This document shows positions 61,070 to 64,000 of a stretch of DNA of 64,000 bases, in pieces. The notes under the pieces are model-generated. The model ran no database searches and was not told where the DNA came from. It saw only the letters and a list, made by a program, of their open reading frames with translations. A program made the position numbers and the translations under genes. The DNA is from Buteo buteo. Its lineage: Eukaryota; Chordata; Aves; Accipitriformes; Accipitridae. How positions within the stretch are numbered: the first letter of the stretch is position 1; each line of letters starts with the position of its first letter. The DNA is taken from contig NC_134181.1 of NCBI RefSeq assembly GCF_964188355.1, positions 24,442,661 to 24,506,660 on the forward strand, read 5' to 3'.

Positions 61070-61190
61070 ATTTTATTAACCTTATCTCAAAGGTGGGAAA
61101 TGTAGTTCAGTAAAATTAAGTGACTTGCCAAAGATTCTACTAGCAGTGAGTGGTTTAGTCGGCAATAGAACTCAAGATGCCCAGCCCTTG
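61070..61190 (-). mobile_element. Worn MIR-like SINE fragment, minus orientation
   Basis: TTATCTCAAAGGTGGGAAAT, then TTAAGTGACTTGCCAAAGAT, AGCAGTGAGTGG and AGAACTCAAGATGCCCA track a reversed MIR copy (gtgacttgcccaagg ... agtaagtgg ... gaacccagg). It is the clearest of the three MIR relics here. Confidence 0.65.
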
Positions 61191-64000
61191 TTCACATCAT
61201 TGAACATAAACTTCCCCTGGTTCTGTTACAAAAAAAAAAAAATAAATAGAACAAGACAAAAAAAAAAAACAAAAATAATTTCTGAATGACAAATGGTAAG
61301 AAAATAGATTCCAAGAAATGAAGCTCTGAAGTACAGGTTTATGCCAGAGATCTGCTTAGCGGGGAAAGCAAGAATCAAAGAGCCTTAAATATTATTTTCT
61401 CTGCCTCTTAACATAAACTTTTTTTACAATTACAAGATTTTAGTAAAAACAAGCAAAATCTCATACAAGATATACACTAAGATCTTGAACAGATAGACAT
61501 TTCAACTGATCAATAACTACATATTTACGATTTTCAATATTCATCCTTCACAGAAACATCTAGAAAAAAATCCTCCGTGAAGCTTCTAGGACAAAGCTTC
61601 TCTTCGCTGGCAAAACTGGTGACGCTCACAACACTAACTATTTGTCTGGAATCATATTACTCCACACCAGACAAGTAACAGTGCCTTAATGCTATAGTGA
61701 TGGGCAGTCTATAAATAGGATAAATAACCTGCTCTATTAATTAAAGCATACACATATGTCTGCCTAGGAAGGTTAGAACTACAGAGGAAGTCTTTGCACA
61801 CGTTGTAAAAAATATATTATTCAGCACCTCATAATTATTCAAAAGATGCAAAGACAAAATGCTGAAGAGACTGTAGTTACAAGCTTCTTTTGACACTAAC
61901 TTACATTATGCGCATAGTATTTCATCTGTTCATATCAACTGAACTAAGAAAATGTCTCCTCTCTTCTATAATGTAACAGCTTTGTTTTTCAAAGCTTTGA
62001 TCTTGAATATTTTTGTATGTAAGAAGCCTTTGCTCAATAAAATGATTAATCCCAATGATAAATACACTACATTTAGCTTTTCAGCACATAGTTGGCAGAT
62101 GCTTGGTTGAAAATACAGATGCCAAAAAAATTTACAAAAAAATATTACAAAGTGTTCTAGACACACTGCAAGAAATAAAGCCTTTCAGACTGAAAGGTAT
62201 TTTCTCTCCCCTTTAGCTGGAAAATGGGAGACGACCTTCAGGGAAAGAGACAATATATGTTAGCCTTACACAAATAACTAGCACAACTGTGCAAGATATA
62301 GACCCTTTATTTTTTGTCAGCTGATGTGGTTCATACTCATTGTTGCCATACAGGGGAAGAAAGCCAACAGCCATTAAACTCTTGTATTAAAAGGCCAGCC
62401 ACCTGATTACATTCTCTGATCAATGTGAACACCATTACCAGGGGAAATCCAACAATGAAGATGTTTTATTTGCATACCATTAGACAGATTACCCTGTCTT
62501 GAGAAAAGAAGAAATCTTTTTCTTCTTTCCTATGCCTCACTAGCGGGGGGGGCGGGGGGGAAGTGTCCCTTGTAATTTCAACTGAAATTTGGAATCCAAG
62601 ATCCAATTGCATTTATTTATCAATGAACCACTTTCACCTAGTTAGAAAGATGTCAGCTATAATCCTTACAGAATCTCATTTTTTTTCTCAAGAGAAAAAT
62701 GACTGAACAGGTAGAAAGGACAAAACATTGTACTCTGGTTTAAAAGATCACTGGCACTTTCAATCTTCAAAAACATCTTAATAAACAAAATAAACACTTA
62801 GGCCAGTTTCTCCACTTAAATGAGGTGGCAAACAAAGGACTCGGCTACCACAATGCAAGTTTTAACTCAGCGATTCCACTAACTTAGTGATGCAAGCAGA
62901 ACGAATCAGGTCCCAAGTGTTTTCTATTACCTAAAGCACCTGTGGATAGCAGGTTTTACATGACAGCTGCAGAATAAGGCAGCTGTGTCTCATTGAAGTG
63001 ATCTCTAAAAGATGTGTGGTTATATATTTACAGTTTCATTCACAGCTTGATATTATTTGACACAAAGCAAACAAGTTATGACATACATATGCTGTATATA
63101 CACACACTTTTTAAAAAGAACTTCAAATTAATGACTTGTTCACAGTGTTCTTCAAAATTCACATGATGGGCTGCACTACTCTTGCTATATAAGCTTCGCT
63201 TTCTAAGGCTTTTAATTAAAAAAAGTATAAATAAATCAGTACTTGTCAGGGCACCGCTGGTGGCCCAATTTCTGCCTACTGGGTGTAATCATCTGCAACA
63301 CTATCAGTCTTAAGGGCATACTAGCAGGTCAGAAATAAATACGTACTCCATGATACAGGTGACTTGGTAAAGCAAAAAGCTGAATTTTGTTTGAAGATGG
63401 GACAAAGAGGAGGGATAGAGACTACTATCCCAGGGGGACAGAGACTACTACCCAGAATTTCACAACATCCTCCCTCCAACACGACGCTACCTACAGAGGT
63501 ATGAATATAGCCATGTACTTCGCTGACAGAAAAACAGAAGGAATTCATCAGCCTTGCTCAGATCAAACGTGGGAAGTTTTGAGAGAGCAGTGAGAGACCC
63601 AAGAACCTCCACTCCTACCTCTCACTCCCTGGCCTAGACTTGGGCTGCTTGTATTGCCTTTCTCTAGACAGGCAGGAACTCCAGATGCAAATACGTGTAC
63701 GCTCTGACCATGACAAAACAGCTAGCAAGGTAAGTCATTTTAAGTAACAGATATCCTAACCCTAAAAGATAACATCAAGCCTTCACGAATCCTAATTTAA
63801 AGCTTTATTCACATTTTCAAAGGAGAACACGCATCTTCATGTGAATTTACAATACAAAAACCCAAGCTAATACACAGTGAGAATCAATCAAAGTATCAGC
63901 ACATAGCATTAACATGCTAGTATTTTTTTCTTTATTAAAGAAAAAAGTCCCAGCTGACTCCCATGGGGAACCCACGGTCACAGTTGACTACTAGTGATGA

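Larger units (their letters stand above)
56355..64000 (-). other. POGZ: POGZ upstream intron; first exon not in window
   Basis: A GCAG acceptor directly precedes the start ATG (exon boundary at 56355), so the leader is spliced from an upstream exon. From there to the window end the sequence is AT-rich, with no CpG island and no convincing exon. This fits a long first intron with the promoter beyond 64 kb. The stretch holds a CR1 remnant (60060-60370), a MIR relic (61070-61190) and A/C-rich low-complexity DNA (58735-58815). Confidence 0.65.

Noticed and set aside
63395..63460. Near-duplicate GAGACTACTA..CCCAG words
   Set aside because: Only two imperfect short copies; likely chance or a minor slippage event.

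Overview
This is a vertebrate nuclear window, almost certainly from a bird. It holds four split protein-coding genes with GT-AG introns. Two long terminal repeats of a type I recognise from avian genomes, and a worn CR1 LINE tail, point to Aves; the species cannot be told from the sequence. I rebuilt each gene exon by exon from splice signals, reading phase and remembered similarity to the human proteins. No database was searched.

Layout, left to right. (1) 850-6352, minus strand: the first four coding exons of TUFT1 (tuftelin); the gene leaves the window on the left. (2) 8434-18216, minus: the complete coding region of CGN (cingulin), 20 coding exons, about 1,253 residues. (3) 18.2-24.4 kb: GC-rich intergenic DNA, ending in a 62-bp minisatellite and the CpG-rich PSMB4 promoter. 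(4) 24465-27254, plus: complete PSMB4 (proteasome subunit beta type-4), 7 exons, 258 residues. (5) 29865-56354, minus: the complete coding region of POGZ (pogo transposable element with ZNF domain), 18 coding exons, 1,400 residues, tail-to-tail with PSMB4. (6) 56.4-64 kb: POGZ 5' intron or UTR sequence with no promoter recognised; the first exon probably lies beyond the right edge.

The four genes are not an operon or pathway; they are housekeeping and junctional neighbours that also sit together at human 1q21.3. TUFT1 and CGN encode coiled-coil proteins, PSMB4 a non-catalytic ring subunit of the 20S proteasome, and POGZ a chromatin regulator built on a domesticated pogo transposase. Composition shifts sharply: left of about 24.6 kb the DNA is GC-rich with short introns, right of it AT-rich with long introns.

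The observations most worth checking are an exact 63-bp in-frame tandem duplication inside a POGZ exon, the reversed orientation of the PSMB4-POGZ pair relative to CGN-TUFT1 compared with human, a 62-bp tandem repeat whose every unit can fold into a hairpin just upstream of PSMB4, and two related solo LTRs in opposite orientations in POGZ introns. I found no CRISPR array, tRNA, rRNA, operon or other new multi-gene system.
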